Source of the DNA: Sulfitobacter brevis
Lineage (GTDB): Bacteria > Pseudomonadota > Alphaproteobacteria > Rhodobacterales > Rhodobacteraceae
Assembly (NCBI RefSeq): GCF_900112755.1
Contig: NZ_FOMW01000002.1
Span: 186,001 to 250,000, forward strand
Direction of reading: 5' to 3'
DNA length: 64,000 nt
The notes under the pieces were generated by a model. It was not told the DNA's origin. It worked only from the letters and a program-made list of their open reading frames with translations, and ran no database searches. This document shows, in pieces, positions 24,757 to 34,501 of this stretch; the stretch's first letter is position 1; the number at the start of each line of letters is the position of its first letter. Made by a program: the position numbers and the translations under genes.

Positions 24757-26799
24757 ATGAGCGACGAACCACTGGTGATTTTCACGCCTTCGGGCAAGCG
24801 CGGACGCTTTGCCGTGGGCACCCCGATCCTGACAGCGGCGCGGCAGTTGGGCGTCGATCTCGACTCAGTCTGTGGCGGGCGCGGTATCTGCTCCAAATGC
24901 CAGATCACCCCGAGCTATGGCGATTTTTCGAAGCACAACATCACCGTGCGCGAAGATGCCCTGTCGCCTTGGAACAGTGTCGAGCAACGCTATCAGGACA
25001 AACGCGGTCTGAAAGAAGGCCGCCGTCTGGGCTGTCAGGCGACCGTGCAGGCCGATGTGGTGATTGACGTACCGCCGGAAAGCCAAGTCCACAAACAGGT
25101 GGTGCGCAAACGCGCCGAGGCACGCGATATCATCCTCAACCCCTCGACCAAGCTGTTTTACGTCGAGGTCGCCGAGCCGGACATGCACGACCCCTCCGGC
25201 GACCTGGAGCGGTTGCAGGACGCGATGCGCGAACAATGGCAGCTGGAAAAGGTGAACGCCGATCTGCATATCCTGCAAACCATGCAACCTATCCTGCGCA
25301 AAGGCGCGTGGAAGGTCACGGTCGCAGTGCATCTGGGCGATCAGGAAAATCCCGCCCGGATCATGCACATCTGGCCCGGTTACTATGAGGGCACGGTTTA
25401 CGGGCTGGCGGTTGATTTGGGCTCCACCACCATCGCGGCGCATCTGTGTGATCTGCAGACCGGCGAGGTCGTCGCCTCTTCCGGCACAATGAACCCGCAA
25501 ATCCGCTTTGGCGAAGACCTGATGAGCCGGGTCAGCTATTCAATGATGAACCCCGATGGCGCACAGGAAATGACCCGCGCCGTGCGCGAAGGCATGAACG
25601 GGTTGTTTGCGCAGATCGCCGAAGAAGCCAATGTTGATCCGATACTGATAATGGATGCGGTGTTTGTCTGTAATCCGGTCATGCATCACTTGTTTTTGGG
25701 CATTGATCCGTTTGAACTGGGTCAAGCCCCCTTTGCGCTGACCACCTCCAATGCGATCCGCCTGCGGGCTGATGATCTTGATCTGAACATCCACCAATCG
25801 GCGCGGGTGTACCTGTTGCCCTGTATCGCGGGCCACGTCGGCGCCGATGCGGCCGCCGTCGCACTCAGCGAGGCACCCGATAAATCCGATGATCTGATGC
25901 TGGTCGTCGATGTGGGCACCAACGCAGAGATTTTGCTGGGCAATAAAGACAAAGTGCTGGCCTGTTCTTCGCCCACCGGCCCTGCCTTTGAAGGTGCGCA
26001 AATCAGCTCGGGCCAACGCGCCGCCCCCGGCGCAATCGAGCGGGTCGAGATTGATCCGGCAACCAAGATCGCACGTTTCAAGGTGATCGGCAGCGATATC
26101 TGGTCGGATGACCCCGCCTTTGAGGCCGAGATCGCCAATACCGGCGTTACAGGGATTTGCGGCTCGGGGATCATCGAAATGGTCGCCGAAATGCGCATGC
26201 ATGGCATTGTCGACGCCCCCGGCTTGATCGGCACAGCAGAACAGACAGGCTCCCCCAACGTGTTCCCTGACGGGCGCACGAATTCCTATCTGGTCTATGA
26301 CGGCACCGCGTCGGGCGGGCCGAAAATCACCGTGACCAACCGCGACATCCGCGAAATCCAGATGGCCAAGGCCGCGCTTTATTCCGGTGCACGGCTGTTG
26401 ATGGATAAATTCGGCGTCGACAAGGTTGACCGCGTAGTGCTGGCGGGTGCCTTTGGGGCTCATATCAGCCCCCTACATGCGATGGTACTGGGGATGATCC
26501 CCGATGCGCCGCTCGACAAGGTCACCTCGGCCGGAAACGCGGCAGGCACGGGCGCGCGAATTGCGCTGCTCAACACCGAAGCCCGCGCCGAGATTGAAGC
26601 CACCGTGCGGGCGATCCACAAGATCGAGACCGCCATCGAGCCGCGCTTTCAGGAGCATTTCGTGAACGCTTCGGCCATCCCCAACGCGGTCGAGCCCTTC
26701 CCGATCCTCAACTCCATTGTAAAGCTGCCCAACGTCACCTTTAATACCGGGGGCGGCGGCGATGGTGCCGGTGGCGGCCGCAGACGGAGACGTGGATGA
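24757..26799 (+). CDS. ASKHA/DUF4445 protein with [2Fe-2S] domain, reductive activator of corrinoid proteins (RACo)-like
   Basis: This 680-residue protein begins with a ferredoxin-type domain with ligand cysteines C39, C45, C48 and C93. It continues with a linker and an actin-like ATPase core: VYGLAVDLGSTTIAAHLCDL (phosphate 1), LVVDVGTNAEILLG (phosphate 2), TGICGSGIIEMVAEM and VLAGAFGAHISPLHA. RACo-type proteins use ATP to reduce the inactive Co(II) corrinoid of methyltransferase systems. The tail ends in Gly-rich GGGGDGAGGGRRRRRG, outside the family core. The stop overlaps the next methyltransferase gene (ATGA). No corrinoid protein gene is in the window. Confidence 0.88.
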   Translation: MSDEPLVIFTPSGKRGRFAVGTPILTAARQLGVDLDSVCGGRGICSKCQITPSYGDFSKHNITVREDALSPWNSVEQRYQDKRGLKEGRRLGCQATVQADVVIDVPPESQVHKQVVRKRAEARDIILNPSTKLFYVEVAEPDMHDPSGDLERLQDAMREQWQLEKVNADLHILQTMQPILRKGAWKVTVAVHLGDQENPARIMHIWPGYYEGTVYGLAVDLGSTTIAAHLCDLQTGEVVASSGTMNPQIRFGEDLMSRVSYSMMNPDGAQEMTRAVREGMNGLFAQIAEEANVDPILIMDAVFVCNPVMHHLFLGIDPFELGQAPFALTTSNAIRLRADDLDLNIHQSARVYLLPCIAGHVGADAAAVALSEAPDKSDDLMLVVDVGTNAEILLGNKDKVLACSSPTGPAFEGAQISSGQRAAPGAIERVEIDPATKIARFKVIGSDIWSDDPAFEAEIANTGVTGICGSGIIEMVAEMRMHGIVDAPGLIGTAEQTGSPNVFPDGRTNSYLVYDGTASGGPKITVTNRDIREIQMAKAALYSGARLLMDKFGVDKVDRVVLAGAFGAHISPLHAMVLGMIPDAPLDKVTSAGNAAGTGARIALLNTEARAEIEATVRAIHKIETAIEPRFQEHFVNASAIPNAVEPFPILNSIVKLPNVTFNTGGGGDGAGGGRRRRRG

Positions 26800-27638
26800 C
26801 CGATAACAGCGAACAGCGCGACTATTGGACCGATGCAGCGGGGCCGAAATGGCTGCGCCACCAGGCCGCCCTGGATGCCCTGATGCAACCCGTGCTCGAC
26901 GGCGTTCTGTTCCGGGCAAATTTGCAAAGTGGTGCACGTGTGTTGGATATTGGTTGCGGTGCGGGCAACAGCACGGTGCAGGCGGCTGATGCGGTCGGGC
27001 CTGAAGGCCACGCCACGGGTGCCGATATTTCCGAGACGCTACTGGGGGGCGCTCGCAACGTGGCGCAAGGGCGCGATAATGTAGATTTCATCCTCGCCGA
27101 CGCTGCCAGACACGAATTTGCGCCGCAGAGCTTTGACAATCTGATCTCGCGCTTTGGTGTGATGTTCTTTGCCGATCCCGAAGCGGCTTTTTCCAATATG
27201 GCGAAGGCTCTGAAATCTGGCTCCATCGTTACTTTTGCGGCTTGGGGGCAAATCCCTGAAAACCCGTACTTCACCTATCCTGCGCAAGCCGCGCGTGCCG
27301 TGCTGGGTGCCACACCCAAATCCGACCCAGACGCCCCCGGCCCTTTTGCGTTTCGCGACCCGGCCCGCGTCGAAGCGATATTGAGTGCTGCTGGTTTGGC
27401 CGAAATTGGCTGCGACACCCAGACCGTGCATTTGACCCCACAAGGCGGCATTGCGGATTTTGCCGAGCTTTGCCTTGGCATTGGCCCCGCCAGCATGGCG
27501 ATCACCCACTTTGAGGCTGACGCAGCACAGATCGCCGCTCTGCGGGATATGGTGATCGATGTCTTTGCGCCATTTGACGGCCCCGAGGGCCTGCGCATCC
27601 CTGCACAGATCAACTTTTTCACCGCGACCAAGCCCTAA
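26796..27638 (+). CDS. Class I SAM-dependent methyltransferase
   Basis: This 280-residue methyltransferase carries motif I as VLDIGCGAGNST (about residues 48-58), the acidic GADIS loop and FDNLISRFGVMFF (post II region). It looks like the UbiE/Methyltransf_11 group acting on small molecules. Its start overlaps the RACo-like stop (ATGA), so they are translationally coupled; that is unusual company and hints at a shared methyl-transfer role, but no substrate can be inferred. The reading frame closes with FFTATKP. Confidence 0.88.
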   Translation: MTDNSEQRDYWTDAAGPKWLRHQAALDALMQPVLDGVLFRANLQSGARVLDIGCGAGNSTVQAADAVGPEGHATGADISETLLGGARNVAQGRDNVDFILADAARHEFAPQSFDNLISRFGVMFFADPEAAFSNMAKALKSGSIVTFAAWGQIPENPYFTYPAQAARAVLGATPKSDPDAPGPFAFRDPARVEAILSAAGLAEIGCDTQTVHLTPQGGIADFAELCLGIGPASMAITHFEADAAQIAALRDMVIDVFAPFDGPEGLRIPAQINFFTATKP

Positions 27639-27733
27639 GTTATGAGCGTAGTGCGGGCTCGTCCTCACCCCTCGCACCATTTGTCGGCTTGACGCCCCCG
27701 CCCCACAAGCCTATTTCCCAAGGCACTGGCGCG

Positions 27734-27807
27734 CGGGTATGGTGAAAAGGTATCACGGCAGCTTCCCAAGCTTTAGTTACGAGTTCGATTCTCGTTACCC
27801 GCTCCAG
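27734..27807 (+). tRNA. tRNA-Gly (anticodon CCC), weak anticodon stem
   Basis: The 74-base gene has a perfect acceptor stem (GCGGGTA/TACCCGC), D stem GTGA/TCAC, T stem ACGAG/CTCGT and encoded CCA. The loop TTCCCAA gives anticodon CCC. The anticodon stem GCAGC/GCTTT has one G-T wobble and one C-T mismatch at its outer end. It is probably functional for GGG codons, but the stem is weaker than normal. Confidence 0.85.
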
Positions 27808-28005
27808 AATATCCAATGTTTCCAGCAGAATTGCGGCCTCTCCTAAATGGCGGCTTGATGTATTGTGACCTTGTGCCGGGCTTTACCGGCATATCGCGAG
27901 CCACCGTAGAAATCGTGAAACGGCACATTATCGCCCTATTTGCGGCTCATTCTCGCCCTGAGTTTTGTGAACAATGAGGTCAGTTAAGCAACATTGGAGC
28001 ACAAT
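27808..28005. other. Intergenic region upstream of 29-codon ORF
   Basis: Apart from a small dyad (TGCCGG-GCTTTA-CCGGCA near 27873-27890), I see no gene or strong terminator in these 198 bases. They presumably hold the promoter of the small membrane peptide. Confidence 0.4.
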
Positions 28006-28095
28006 ATGACACACCGTTGGATGCACGATTTTCTCTACATGATCAGCTACAGCTTTATCACGGCCGCCGTGCTGCTGGCAGCACTTTGGTCTTGA
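28006..28095 (+). CDS. 29-aa putative single-span membrane peptide
   Basis: The ORF starts at ATG 28006 with TTGGAGC upstream (GGAG, 7-8 bases spacing). It encodes MTHRWMHDFLYM, then a hydrophobic Ala/Leu/Ile/Val-rich stretch of about 17 residues, and ends TGA. The form (charged, His-containing N-terminus plus one membrane helix) is that of bacterial small membrane regulators or cbb3/cyd-type accessory peptides, but I do not recognise it. It stands alone after tRNA-Gly. Confidence 0.42.
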   Translation: MTHRWMHDFLYMISYSFITAAVLLAALWS

Positions 28096-28176
28096 ACCAC
28101 CCGGCCCTCCACACGACGCGCGCTGCCCATAAACGGCAGCAGCATCTCTCACACGACAAGGCCCGCGAGGTCAGGT

Positions 28177-28205
28177 GTCGCGCAACTAGGCTAAAGTTGC
28201 GCGAC
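28177..28205. terminator. Strong hairpin after acyl-CoA ligase gene
   Basis: A perfect 11-bp stem (GTCGCGCAACT / AGTTGCGCGAC) with a 7-base loop lies 18 bases past the ligase stop. No T-run is seen. It probably ends or stabilises the ligase transcript. Confidence 0.5.
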
Positions 28206-28222
28206 TGATATGACCCTGATGG

Positions 28223-29842
28223 TTAGCCCATCAACACTTCGCCAAACTCTTCGCGCAGATTGCGCTTGAGCACTTTTCCGGTCGCGTTGCGCGGCAATGC
28301 ATCGGTAAAGACCACCCGGTCCGGCACCTGCCATTTGGCGATCTTGCCGTCGAAAATATCCAACACTTCCTGTTCGCTCGGGTCGGCCCCTTCGGCTTTG
28401 ACCGCAATGAGCACGGGCCGCTCGTCCCATTTGGCGTGACGCGCGCCGATTACAGCGGCATCGGCCAGTTTCGGATGGGCAATGGCGATGTTTTCCAGCT
28501 CGACCGAACTGATCCACTCCCCACCCGATTTGATGATGTCCTTCGAGCGGTCGCGAATTGTGATGCAACCGTCAGCGTCCATCGTGGCCACATCGCCGGT
28601 ATCAAACCAGCCGTTGCTGAGCGTTTCTTCGGCGGTCGAACCGAAATAGGCATCCAGAATCCAGTGACCACGGGTGACGAGATCACCTTGGGTTTTGCCG
28701 TCATGCGGCACTGGCTTGCCGTTGTCGTCCCAAATCTCCAACTCCACCCCCCAAGGCGCGCGGCCCTGGTTTTCGCGCAGCTTGTGCTGCTGCTCAATCG
28801 GCAGATCGCGGTGGCGCGCCAAGGGTCGGTTGACCGAGCCGAGCGGCGACATTTCGGTCATGCCCCAAGCGTGGATTGTTTCGACGTCATAGTTATCGCG
28901 GAAGGTGGCAATCATTGATGGTGGCACCGCCGAGCCCCCGACGACCGTGCGCTCAAGGCTGGCAAGCTTGCTGCCCGCCTTTTTCGCTTCGCCCAAGAGG
29001 CCAAGCCAGATGGTAGGCACGCCAGCGGCACAGGTCACACGGTAGCCATCGATCAGCCGCACCAGCGAAGGCCCATCAAGCCGCGGGCCGGGCAGCACGA
29101 CCTGACAGCCCATCATGGCGCACATATAGGGCAGCCCCCAGGCGTTGACATGGAACATCGGCACAACCGGCAGCACCACATCGCGGGCCGAAATACCAAG
29201 ACCGTCGGCGGTATTGCCCGCAAGTGAATGTAGCACAGTAGAGCGGTGGCTATAGAGAACGCCCTTGGGGTTTCCCGTAGTTCCTGATGTATAGCAAAGG
29301 CTTGAGGCCGTATTCTCATCCAGCTCCGGCCAGTCATAGCCTGCATCGCCTTGCTCAAGCAGAGCTTCATAGGCGATGATTCCTGGCAAGGTGGCAGCAG
29401 CGTCGCCCAGCTCGGCCTCCATCAAAACGATATGTTCCAGATGGGTCAACTGGTCGCGGATATTGGCGATCAGCGGCACAAAGGTACTGTCGATAAACAG
29501 GATTTTGTCTGCGGCGTGGTTGAGGATGTAGACCAGCTGTTCTGGGAACAGGCGCGGGTTGATGGTGTGGCAGACAAAGCCACCACCCGAGGCGCCGAAG
29601 TAAATTTCCAAATGGCGGCGGTTGTTCCATGCAATCGTGCCGCAGCGTGCCTGCGGATCAAGCCCCAAACCCGTCAGCGCCGAGGCCAGACGCCGGGCAT
29701 TCATGGCGACCTGTTGCCACGACGTTTGCTCGATTCCACCTGCAGTTTTGGCCGAAATAACCGGCGTGGCCGCATGATACCGTTCGGCATGGGCAATCAA
29801 GCTTGAGATCAGCAACGGCTGTGTCATCATTTGGCCAAGCAT
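28223..29842 (-). CDS. Long/medium-chain fatty-acid--CoA ligase (AMP-dependent synthetase)
   Basis: This 539-residue ANL-superfamily ligase activates a carboxylic acid to its CoA thioester via an acyl-adenylate. Motifs: [20 protein letters not shown] (A3 phosphate loop), [12 protein letters not shown] (A5), [14 protein letters not shown] (A7), [19 protein letters not shown] (A8) and [14 protein letters not shown] with the catalytic Lys (A10). Together they fit the medium/long-chain FadD-like group. Start ATG 29842 has GGAGGA upstream. It is divergent from a thioesterase gene (92-base gap), a pairing that makes sense for acyl-CoA balance. Confidence 0.9.
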   Translation of the reverse strand: MLGQMMTQPLLISSLIAHAERYHAATPVISAKTAGGIEQTSWQQVAMNARRLASALTGLGLDPQARCGTIAWNNRRHLEIYFGASGGGFVCHTINPRLFPEQLVYILNHAADKILFIDSTFVPLIANIRDQLTHLEHIVLMEAELGDAAATLPGIIAYEALLEQGDAGYDWPELDENTASSLCYTSGTTGNPKGVLYSHRSTVLHSLAGNTADGLGISARDVVLPVVPMFHVNAWGLPYMCAMMGCQVVLPGPRLDGPSLVRLIDGYRVTCAAGVPTIWLGLLGEAKKAGSKLASLERTVVGGSAVPPSMIATFRDNYDVETIHAWGMTEMSPLGSVNRPLARHRDLPIEQQHKLRENQGRAPWGVELEIWDDNGKPVPHDGKTQGDLVTRGHWILDAYFGSTAEETLSNGWFDTGDVATMDADGCITIRDRSKDIIKSGGEWISSVELENIAIAHPKLADAAVIGARHAKWDERPVLIAVKAEGADPSEQEVLDIFDGKIAKWQVPDRVVFTDALPRNATGKVLKRNLREEFGEVLMG

Positions 29843-29934
29843 CGACAAGTCCTCCATAAATAGCGATGTTGCGGCAGAGTGATGTAACGCCACCAGTCTT
29901 GCAAGCGACCATCCGCACACATATTCATGATCAC

Positions 29935-30414
29935 ATGAATATCCCCTATCACACCCCGCTGTCCCCCGACCTACAGGCCCAGGCAGGCATCACTCCGGGA
30001 CAACCGCTGGCCATGGCCGACCAAGTCCGGTTTTCCGAGTTGGACAGCCTGAACCATGTGAATAATGCGGTTTACATGGCGTGGTTCGAGCGGCTGCGCA
30101 TCCGCTATGTGCAGGATTGGGGACTGGCGGATTTCCACAGCGCCAGCGCGCCGCGCATCGTGATCCGGTCGGGCAACATCCACTACCTCCGCGAGATGTT
30201 GATGGACGAGGATTACGTTGTGACCTGCGGCTGTAGCGGCTTTCGCAACACCTCTTTCACAGTGAACCAACAACTCTGGTCAGGCGGCACATTACGTGCA
30301 ACCTTTGACTGTGTGCTGGTCCTGCTGGAGCCTGACGCCAGTGCCCGCCGTGCGATTTCGGATGCTGTGCGCGACAGGTTTACCATGATCGACAAGGCAC
30401 TACCCCAGTCCTGA
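29935..30414 (+). CDS. Acyl-CoA thioesterase (4HBT hotdog fold)
   Basis: This 159-residue hotdog-fold thioesterase has the 4HBT pattern VRFSELDSLNHVNNAVYMAWFE, where the early Asp is the catalytic residue. It hydrolyses acyl-CoA. Start ATG 29935; in-frame upstream codons lie in the divergent promoter region. Downstream genes (GNAT, then the antiporter) follow on the same strand at 36 and 12 bases, so this may be a small operon. Confidence 0.87.
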   Translation: MNIPYHTPLSPDLQAQAGITPGQPLAMADQVRFSELDSLNHVNNAVYMAWFERLRIRYVQDWGLADFHSASAPRIVIRSGNIHYLREMLMDEDYVVTCGCSGFRNTSFTVNQQLWSGGTLRATFDCVLVLLEPDASARRAISDAVRDRFTMIDKALPQS

Positions 30415-30450
30415 GACCCACCGACCTGACATCCAGACAGAGGAAACCGC

Positions 30451-30897
30451 ATGTCCGTCACCATCCGCCCCATTACCGCCGCAGATCGTGCAGAGTGGGA
30501 AAGCCTGTTTCAGGGCTATGCCACGTTCTACAAGGTCGAGCAAACCGCCGAAATGCGCGAGACCGTGTTTGGCTGGTTGATGGACGAGAGCCATACGACC
30601 AATTGTTTCGTGGCTGAATCGCCGGACGGAACCTTGATCGGGTTCACCCACTACCGCCCGTTCACCAGCCAGTTGCGCGCCATAACCAACTGTTTCCTTG
30701 ATGATCTGTTCGTCGCGCCGCAAGCGCGTGGCACAGGGGCCGCCGAGGCGCTGATCCGCGCGGTGGGTGATGAGGCCCGTGCGCAGGATTGGGGCGTGGT
30801 GCGCTGGATCACGGCGGACGATAATTACCGCGGGCGCGGTGTTTATGACAAGCTGGCCACCCGCACTATGTGGATCAGCTATGATATGAAGCCTTAA
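30451..30897 (+). CDS. GNAT-family N-acetyltransferase
   Basis: This 148-residue protein has a single GNAT domain: VTIRPITAADRAEWESLF start, the LDDLFVAPQARGTGAAEALI acetyl-CoA loop (R/Q-x-x-G-x-G/A) and a C-terminal YDKLATRTMWISYDM helix. The acceptor is unknown. SD AGAGGAAA lies before the ATG. It sits between thioesterase and antiporter genes. Confidence 0.88.
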   Translation: MSVTIRPITAADRAEWESLFQGYATFYKVEQTAEMRETVFGWLMDESHTTNCFVAESPDGTLIGFTHYRPFTSQLRAITNCFLDDLFVAPQARGTGAAEALIRAVGDEARAQDWGVVRWITADDNYRGRGVYDKLATRTMWISYDMKP

Positions 30898-30909
30898 AAG
30901 GAACCCCCG

Positions 30910-32163
30910 ATGAATTTTCTACAAATTACCTCCCTGCTGATTGTTCTGGCGGGGGGCTTCGGGGCAATTAACTATCTGTTTCTCAAGTTGCCGTCGGCGA
31001 TTGGCATTCTGGTCGTATCGCTGCTGGCGTCCTTCGTGTTGCTGGGGCTTGATCTGATTTGGCCTGCCCTGCAAATCGCCGATACTGTACGCGGCCTTGT
31101 GCTGGGCATCGATTTTTCCGAGGCGCTGCTGGAAGGCATGCTGGGGCTCTTGCTTTTTGCCGGCGCGCTGCACGTAAAGCTCAGCGATCTGCGCGAACAG
31201 TGGATCGCGGTATTTTTGATGGCGACGTTGGGGATTGCGTTGTCGACGCTGGTTGTGGGCTTCGGGTTTTCGTGGCTAACGGGCATGCCCTTACTGCTGG
31301 CGATGGTCTTTGGCTCGCTCATATCGCCGACCGATCCGGTCGCGGTGCTTGGGGTCTTGCGCGAAGCTGATTTGCCAAAGTCGTTGGAGACCAAAATCGC
31401 CGGAGAAAGCCTGTTTAACGACGGTGTCGGCTATGTAGTGTTTCTGGTGCTAGTCGGGCTGGCCTTTCCCGCTGATAGCCACGGCGAGGCGGGCAGCCCG
31501 CTGGTTGGGGCTGCGCTGCTGTTTGTCCAAGAAGCATTGGGCGGTGCGGTGCTGGGGTTGGTTCTAGGCTGGCTGGTATTCCGCGTTATGCGCCATATCG
31601 ACGACTATTCGCTGGAGGTATTGTTGACACTGGGGCTGGCTTTTGGCGGCTATGAACTGGCAGTATTCCTGCATGTTTCCGCGCCGATTATGGCGGTTTG
31701 TGCGGGCTTGCTGATTGGCGATGTCGGGTCGGCACGCGGCATGTCGGAATTGACGCGACGCTATGTCGACGGTTTCTGGAAGCTGATCGACGAGATTTTA
31801 AATGCTGTGCTATTTTTGTTGATCGGTTTTGAAGTTTTTGCCATCGCGTTTTCGGGTGACGTGCTGCTCACGGGCGTGGCCACAATCTTCATTGCCTTGC
31901 TCGCACGGTTTGTGGCGGTGGCTATTCCGGTTTCGATCTTGCGACCCTTTCGGACGTTTGATGCCGGTGTGACACCGATCATGACATGGGGCGGATTGAA
32001 GGGTGGCATATCGGTGGCGCTGGCGCTGTCGCTGCCAGAAAACGAGTGGAAGCCGCTGATCCTGACTTGCACCTATATCGTCGTGATTTTTTCGATCATC
32101 GTGCAGGGGCTTACCGTGGGCCGTTTGGCTAACAGATTAGGGCGCGCGCCCGATCTTATGTGA
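30910..32163 (+). CDS. Cation:proton antiporter (CPA1/NhaP type)
   Basis: This 417-residue inner-membrane protein has about 12 membrane segments. The diagnostic block is SLISPTDPVAVLGVLREADLP followed by GESLFNDGVGYVVFLVL, which contains the ion-binding Asn-Asp pair of Na+/H+ (or K+/H+) exchangers. LLARFVAVAIPV and WGGLKGGISVALALSLP near the C-terminus are also typical. No cytoplasmic TrkA-C domain is present. It probably serves pH and sodium homeostasis, as expected in a marine bacterium. Confidence 0.9.
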   Translation: MNFLQITSLLIVLAGGFGAINYLFLKLPSAIGILVVSLLASFVLLGLDLIWPALQIADTVRGLVLGIDFSEALLEGMLGLLLFAGALHVKLSDLREQWIAVFLMATLGIALSTLVVGFGFSWLTGMPLLLAMVFGSLISPTDPVAVLGVLREADLPKSLETKIAGESLFNDGVGYVVFLVLVGLAFPADSHGEAGSPLVGAALLFVQEALGGAVLGLVLGWLVFRVMRHIDDYSLEVLLTLGLAFGGYELAVFLHVSAPIMAVCAGLLIGDVGSARGMSELTRRYVDGFWKLIDEILNAVLFLLIGFEVFAIAFSGDVLLTGVATIFIALLARFVAVAIPVSILRPFRTFDAGVTPIMTWGGLKGGISVALALSLPENEWKPLILTCTYIVVIFSIIVQGLTVGRLANRLGRAPDLM

Positions 32164-32188
32164 GGTTTGCGACGGCTGGGGGCGGAAG

Positions 32189-32236
32189 GCGGGGGACACT
32201 GCTCCCCGCACTCCCCCGAAATACTCTCGGTCAAAT
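32189..32236 (+). repeat. Rhodobacterales-type intergenic element, copy 2
   Basis: The G/C hairpin GCGGGG-ACACTGCT-CCCCGC is followed by CCCCCGAAATACTCTCGGTC and AAA. The same tail is at 54705-54728. It lies between the convergent antiporter and pgi genes and could act as a terminator for either. Confidence 0.5.
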
Positions 32237-32240
32237 TGCC

Positions 32241-33833
32241 TTAGCCGCGGTGCTTATTGAGCCAAGCGACCAAAGTGGCGGTTGAGGGATCTTTATCCGT
32301 TGCAGGCTTGGTGCCTTCGATGACAGGAAGCAGCGAGGTTGCCAGCTCCTTGCCCAGTTCCACGCCCCATTGATCAAATGAATTGATGTCGAGGATCACC
32401 CCTTCGACGAACACGCGATGTTCATAGAGCGCGATGATCTGGCCAAGAGTAAAGGGGTCAAGGCGCGGATAAACCAGCGTGGTAGAAGGGCGGTTGCCGG
32501 AGAAAACACGGTGGCGGGACTGGCGCTCAAGCTCATCACCTGTGAGGCCGGCCGCTGCCATCATCTCGCACGCTTCATTCAACGAACGTCCGCGCATCAG
32601 GGCTTCGGATTGGGCGAGGCAATTTGCGATCAGCAGCGTGTGGTGATGGGCAAGATCAGGCTCATGACCTTGGGCGGCCACGAGGAACTCACAAGGAATA
32701 ACCCAGGTGCCTTGATGGATCAGTTGGTAAAAGGCGTGCTGGCCATTGGTGCCTGCGGCACCCCAGACGACGGGTCCGGTATTGCGCGGACTGTCGCTGC
32801 CATCGATCCGCACAGACTTGCCGTTTGATTCCATTTCCAGCTGTTGCAGATAGGCGGGCAACTGGTTCAGGCGCTGGTCGTAGGGCAGAACCGCACGGGT
32901 GGCATGCCCGCAGATTTGATTGTGCCAGATGCCAGTCAGTGCCAGCATCATCGGCATGTTTTCAAGGGGTGCCGCAGCGCGAAAGTGGCTATCCATCGCT
33001 TGAGCGCCGCGCAAGAAGGCGTCAAAGGCTTTGGGGCCGATGGCGATCATCAGTGAAAGGCCGATAGGACCCCAAACTGAATATCGCCCGCCGACCCAAT
33101 CCTCAAAACCAAAGACCTGATCGGGCGCGATGCCGAAAGTGCTCGTTTTGTCCTCGGCGGTGCTGAGAGCTGCAAATTGGATGGCCGGATCACCGCCGTG
33201 TTCTTGCATCCATGCCTTGGCGGTGCGCGCGTTGGTCATGGTTTCAATGGTGGTGAATGTCTTTGACGCGACGATGATCAATGTGCGCTTGGCGTCGAGC
33301 CCCTGCAGTGTGTCGCTGATATGAGCGCCATCTACGTTGGAGACGAAATATGTGCGCGGCCCGTCGTGATAAGGGTGCAGCGCGGCGGTGGCCATCGCAG
33401 GACCAAGGTCGGAGCCGCCGATGCCGATATTGACGATATCGGTTATGTCGCTGGCACGGATCTTATCGGCAAAGCGGCGCATGCGGGCCAGTGTATCAAG
33501 CACCTGTGGCATGACATCCCCGCCCTGCACCATAACCGGCCCACCATCGAGATTGCGCAGCGCCGTGTGCAAAACTGCGCGATCCTCAGTCTGGTTAATC
33601 GGCGCGCCGGAGAACATAGCGTCACGTTTCGCAGCCACGCCTGCGTCTTCAGCCAGAGCCAGCAGCATATCGCGGGTGGCATTGTCGATGTTGGTCTTCG
33701 AATAATCAAACCGCATTTCAGCGGTTTCGACGGCGAAGTCGTCGGCGCGATCAGCGGTGTCAAACAACGCCATGATCGAGCGGGCTTGCGCGGCCTTGGC
33801 CTGCGCGGCGAGGCTGTTCCAAATATCCATCAT
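32241..33833 (-). CDS. pgi: Glucose-6-phosphate isomerase
   Basis: Pgi interconverts glucose-6-phosphate and fructose-6-phosphate. The 530-residue protein has the SIS-domain signatures [29 protein letters not shown] and the family signatures near [15 protein letters not shown] and the C-terminal [15 protein letters not shown]. The start lies in an ATGA overlap with pgl (ATG 33833, second ATG 33830). It is last in the zwf-pgl-pgi operon, so the three genes feeding and draining the pentose-phosphate/Entner-Doudoroff entry are made together. Confidence 0.96.
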   Translation of the reverse strand: MMDIWNSLAAQAKAAQARSIMALFDTADRADDFAVETAEMRFDYSKTNIDNATRDMLLALAEDAGVAAKRDAMFSGAPINQTEDRAVLHTALRNLDGGPVMVQGGDVMPQVLDTLARMRRFADKIRASDITDIVNIGIGGSDLGPAMATAALHPYHDGPRTYFVSNVDGAHISDTLQGLDAKRTLIIVASKTFTTIETMTNARTAKAWMQEHGGDPAIQFAALSTAEDKTSTFGIAPDQVFGFEDWVGGRYSVWGPIGLSLMIAIGPKAFDAFLRGAQAMDSHFRAAAPLENMPMMLALTGIWHNQICGHATRAVLPYDQRLNQLPAYLQQLEMESNGKSVRIDGSDSPRNTGPVVWGAAGTNGQHAFYQLIHQGTWVIPCEFLVAAQGHEPDLAHHHTLLIANCLAQSEALMRGRSLNEACEMMAAAGLTGDELERQSRHRVFSGNRPSTTLVYPRLDPFTLGQIIALYEHRVFVEGVILDINSFDQWGVELGKELATSLLPVIEGTKPATDKDPSTATLVAWLNKHRG

Positions 33834-34501
33834 GCGGCCCAATGCACCGTAAGTTCGTCAAGTACGGCGGCAATCGGCGCCTCTTCGGGCGGTAAGGTCG
33901 CGGCACGCTCTAGGGCCGCGCGTTTGGCGTCGCCGAAGATCACCAGATGCTTGTCCATCGCGCCGTCCAGCACATGGGCCGCAAGAGTAACTCGGGCGAT
34001 GTCTTGATCTTGCGGTTGCACAGCGCACAGCGGCGGCGCGTCGGAGGCCAGCGCCTCCTTCAACCCCGGCGCACCGGGGAACAGCGATGCGGTGTGCATG
34101 TCGCCGCCCATCCCCAGCAACAACAGCGACAAAGGCAACTCAGACGTGAGTGTTTCGGCGAGTGCAGCACTGCCCGAAGCGGCATCCATACCGTTTTGAA
34201 AATAGGGGATAAATCGGGCGTTGGTGGCATGATCGACCAACAGGCGTTCGCGGATCAGCCGCGCGTTGGAGCGCCCGTCCTCCTCGGCCACCCAACGCTC
34301 GTCCGTCAGCAAAACATGCACGCGGCTCCAATCCAGCGCGATGCCGCTGAGCATGTCGAAAATCGGGCCCGGTGTGGTGCCGCCCGGCACGGCGAAGGAC
34401 GCGAAATCATGCACCAAAAGGCACTTCTTCAACGCGCCCGCCAAAACATTGGCGACGTTCATCGACAGCATTTCCTGATCTGCGTATTCGATCACATTCA
34501 T
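33830..34501 (-). CDS. pgl: 6-phosphogluconolactonase
   Basis: This 223-residue DevB-type lactonase hydrolyses 6-phosphogluconolactone. Motifs: [16 protein letters not shown] near the N-terminus, [10 protein letters not shown], and [18 protein letters not shown] with the catalytic His. ATG 34501 overlaps the zwf stop (ATGA), and the pgl stop overlaps the pgi start. The translational coupling on both sides is seen directly. Confidence 0.94.
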   Translation of the reverse strand: MNVIEYADQEMLSMNVANVLAGALKKCLLVHDFASFAVPGGTTPGPIFDMLSGIALDWSRVHVLLTDERWVAEEDGRSNARLIRERLLVDHATNARFIPYFQNGMDAASGSAALAETLTSELPLSLLLLGMGGDMHTASLFPGAPGLKEALASDAPPLCAVQPQDQDIARVTLAAHVLDGAMDKHLVIFGDAKRAALERAATLPPEEAPIAAVLDELTVHWAA

